From positions 7,439 to 71,438 of the forward strand of contig CAZZEH010000018.1 in the NCBI GenBank assembly GCA_964653095.1: a DNA stretch of 64,000 nt, written 5' to 3'. The position numbers and the translations under genes are program-made. Below the pieces are notes generated by a model. It ran no database searches. It was not told the origin of the DNA and saw only the letters and a program-made list of their open reading frames with translations. Of this stretch, positions 62,284 through 64,000 are shown piece by piece. This stretch comes from JAMLHH01 sp964653095. GTDB taxonomy: Bacteria; Bacteroidota; Bacteroidia; Chitinophagales; JADIYW01. Position 1 is the first letter of the stretch. Each line of letters begins with the position of its first letter.

Positions 62284-63897
62284 ATGATAGCTGTTAATAA
62301 TCTGTCCCTACAATTTGGAAAAAGAGTTTTATTCGATGAGGTAAACATCAAATTTACCAAAGGAAACTGTTATGGAATTATTGGTGCTAATGGAGCAGGA
62401 AAATCGACTTTTTTAAAAATTTTATCCGGAGATATTGAGCCGACTACCGGCAGGGTGGAAATAGCACCCGGCGCCAGAATGTCGGTGTTAAAACAAGATC
62501 ACTTTGAGTTTGACGAACATCCCGTAATTGAAACGGTGATTATGGGCAACGGTATCCTATACAATATTATGAAAGAGAAGGATGCGATTTACATGAAAGA
62601 AGATTTTACGGATGCAGACGGTATTCGTGCCGGAGAACTGGAAGCCGAATTTGCCGAAATGGACGGATGGAATGCCGAAAGCGATGCCGCAGAATTATTG
62701 AGTAATCTTGGGGTCAAAGAAGATTTGCATGAAGTGCTGATGAAAGACCTTCAGGGAAGTGATAAGATTAAAGTGTTACTGGCTCAGGCTCTGTTTGGAA
62801 ATCCTGATATTTTACTTTTGGATGAGCCTACGAACGACTTGGATATCAATACGATTTCCTGGTTAGAAGATTTCTTGGCGGACTTTAAAAACACTGTAAT
62901 TGTGGTATCTCACGACCGTCACTTTTTGGATATGGTCTGTACGCATGTGGCGGATATTGATTTCAAAAAAATTACACTCTTTACAGGAAACTACAGTTTT
63001 TGGTATGAAACAAGTCAGATTCTATTGAGACAGAGAGCGGATAAGAACAAAAAAACGGAGGCAAAACGGGCAGAGCTTATGGACTTTATAGCCCGGTTTA
63101 GTGCCAATGCGTCCAAGGCCCGTCAGGCCACTTCCCGTAAGAAAGCTTTGGAGAAACTCAATATTGATGAGATGCAGCCGTCTTCAAGAAGATATCCGGG
63201 AATATTTTTCAAGCAGTCCAGAGAAGCAGGTAATCAAATTTTAAGTGTAGAAGGACTGGGGTTTAATTATGGCGATGAGGGCGTGATTAAAGATGTGACG
63301 TTTACGGTCAACAGAGGAGATAAAATCGCAGTACTGAGCCGGGATCATCTCGCAGTATCTAAATTTTTATCCATACTGGCCGGGCAGGAAAAACCAAATT
63401 CCGGAAAAATAGAGTGGGGAGTTACGATTACCAAGTCGTACGTTCCAAACGATAATTCGGCTTATTTCCAAAATGACGACAATCTGATAGACTGGTTGCG
63501 GCAGTATTCCGACGACAAGGATGAAACTTTTATCAGAGGCTTTTTGGGGAGAATGTTATTTTCGGGAGAGGAAACCTTAAAAAAGTGTACAGTCTTGTCT
63601 GGTGGTGAAAAAGTCAGATGTATGCTTTCTAAAACCATGCTTGAAGAAGCTAACTTTTTGATTTTAGACGAGCCCACCAATCACCTTGATTTGGAATCGA
63701 TTACTTCGCTCAACAATGGGTTGATTGATTATAAAGGGACTATCCTGTTTACTTCACATGACCATACATTTACACATACTATAGCTAATCGCATTATAGA
63801 ACTGACACCCAACGGAATACTCGACAAGCTGATGACTTACGACGAATATCTGGCAGACGACAGAGTGATATCTCAGAAAGAAGAAATGTATGCCTGA
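62284..63897 (+). CDS. ybiT: ABC-F family ATPase, YbiT-like
   Basis: 537 aa with two ABC domains and a short linker (~235-320), no membrane segment. Domain 1 has Walker A GANGAGKSTF and Walker B DILLLDEPTNDLD, but its signature is degenerate (KDLQGSDKIKV instead of LSGGQ), as in YbiT. Domain 2 has a normal LSGGEKVRCML and FLILDEPTNHLD, but its Walker A is lost (VLSRDHLAVSKFL, no GxxGK[ST]). ABC-F proteins act on the ribosome. The two composite ATP sites are therefore each missing an element on one side. 63898-64000 shows nothing recognisable. Confidence 0.9.
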   Translation: MIAVNNLSLQFGKRVLFDEVNIKFTKGNCYGIIGANGAGKSTFLKILSGDIEPTTGRVEIAPGARMSVLKQDHFEFDEHPVIETVIMGNGILYNIMKEKDAIYMKEDFTDADGIRAGELEAEFAEMDGWNAESDAAELLSNLGVKEDLHEVLMKDLQGSDKIKVLLAQALFGNPDILLLDEPTNDLDINTISWLEDFLADFKNTVIVVSHDRHFLDMVCTHVADIDFKKITLFTGNYSFWYETSQILLRQRADKNKKTEAKRAELMDFIARFSANASKARQATSRKKALEKLNIDEMQPSSRRYPGIFFKQSREAGNQILSVEGLGFNYGDEGVIKDVTFTVNRGDKIAVLSRDHLAVSKFLSILAGQEKPNSGKIEWGVTITKSYVPNDNSAYFQNDDNLIDWLRQYSDDKDETFIRGFLGRMLFSGEETLKKCTVLSGGEKVRCMLSKTMLEEANFLILDEPTNHLDLESITSLNNGLIDYKGTILFTSHDHTFTHTIANRIIELTPNGILDKLMTYDEYLADDRVISQKEEMYA

Positions 63898-64000
63898 GAT
63901 TATGATATAAAATAATTCATCCTACAATGAACACTTGGGGTGCCGCACGGCATTCGCATTTAAACTTTTAGGATTTCCTCTCTGTAAGTGTCGTAAAACA

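Overview
The window looks like chromosomal DNA of a Bacteroidota bacterium (Chitinophagia/Saprospiria-like; genus not resolvable). Two secreted enzymes end in type IX secretion (Por) sorting domains. Start codons have A/T-rich leaders rather than Shine-Dalgarno sequences. Several genes have the Bacteroidota -7 element TAnnTTTG. The families present (PorT-like barrel, C10 peptidase, WG-repeat protein, DUF4105, exported MsrB, SAM-I leader) fit that phylum. No rRNA, tRNA, CRISPR array or intact transposon was seen.

Layout. 1-7.6 kb: an outer-membrane barrel protein, a DUF2269 membrane protein, and a MarR/GbsR regulator-TolC-MFP-RND efflux operon with a palindromic operator candidate. 7.9-15.9 kb: a secreted alpha/beta hydrolase, a GPH-type transporter, malic enzyme, glutamate formimidoyltransferase, a WYL regulator and a YD-repeat-like protein that appears frameshifted. 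15.9-22.6 kb: a repeat-rich accessory block with a DUF4143 ATPase, a frameshifted unknown gene and an McrB/McrC type IV restriction pair. 22.7-24.2 kb: a GT-C-type glycosyltransferase. 24.4-27.2 kb: a sulfur module made of a perfect 19-bp hairpin, a SAM-I riboswitch, a 39-codon Cys/Met-rich leader peptide gene, two mutually exclusive hairpins, an LLM flavin monooxygenase, and a free-methionine-(R)-sulfoxide reductase. 27.6-34.4 kb: a 36-aa single-helix protein beside a sodium:solute symporter, 3-oxoacid CoA-transferase subunits, and a C10 protease overlapping a lipoprotein gene.

34.5-40.5 kb is an AT-rich island. A membrane-anchored KAP P-loop ATPase is divergent from two membrane proteins ending in DUF3883 nuclease-like domains (one split by a frameshift) and a small unknown protein; this is a candidate defence or stress system. 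40.6-48.2 kb holds WG-repeat, RDD, MsrB, DUF4105, Ndk, NrnA, FKBP and PdxJ genes. 48.2-60.4 kb is a minus-strand surface-polysaccharide locus (flippase-like protein, short DegT-like aminotransferase, sulfotransferase, GT2, ATP-grasp ligase, three large membrane proteins, WecE-type aminotransferase) with rsmG inside it. 60.6-63.9 kb: LysE exporter, QueG and a YbiT-type ABC-F protein.

The most novel-looking element is the double sensor at 24.79-25.09 kb. A SAM riboswitch abuts the start of a polycysteine leader ORF, whose stop codon lies in one arm of an alternative RNA hairpin, upstream of an organosulfur-type monooxygenase. The KAP/DUF3883 island is second. Three genes show single-nucleotide frame disruptions (near 15838, 18500 and 39386); these are either real lesions or assembly errors.
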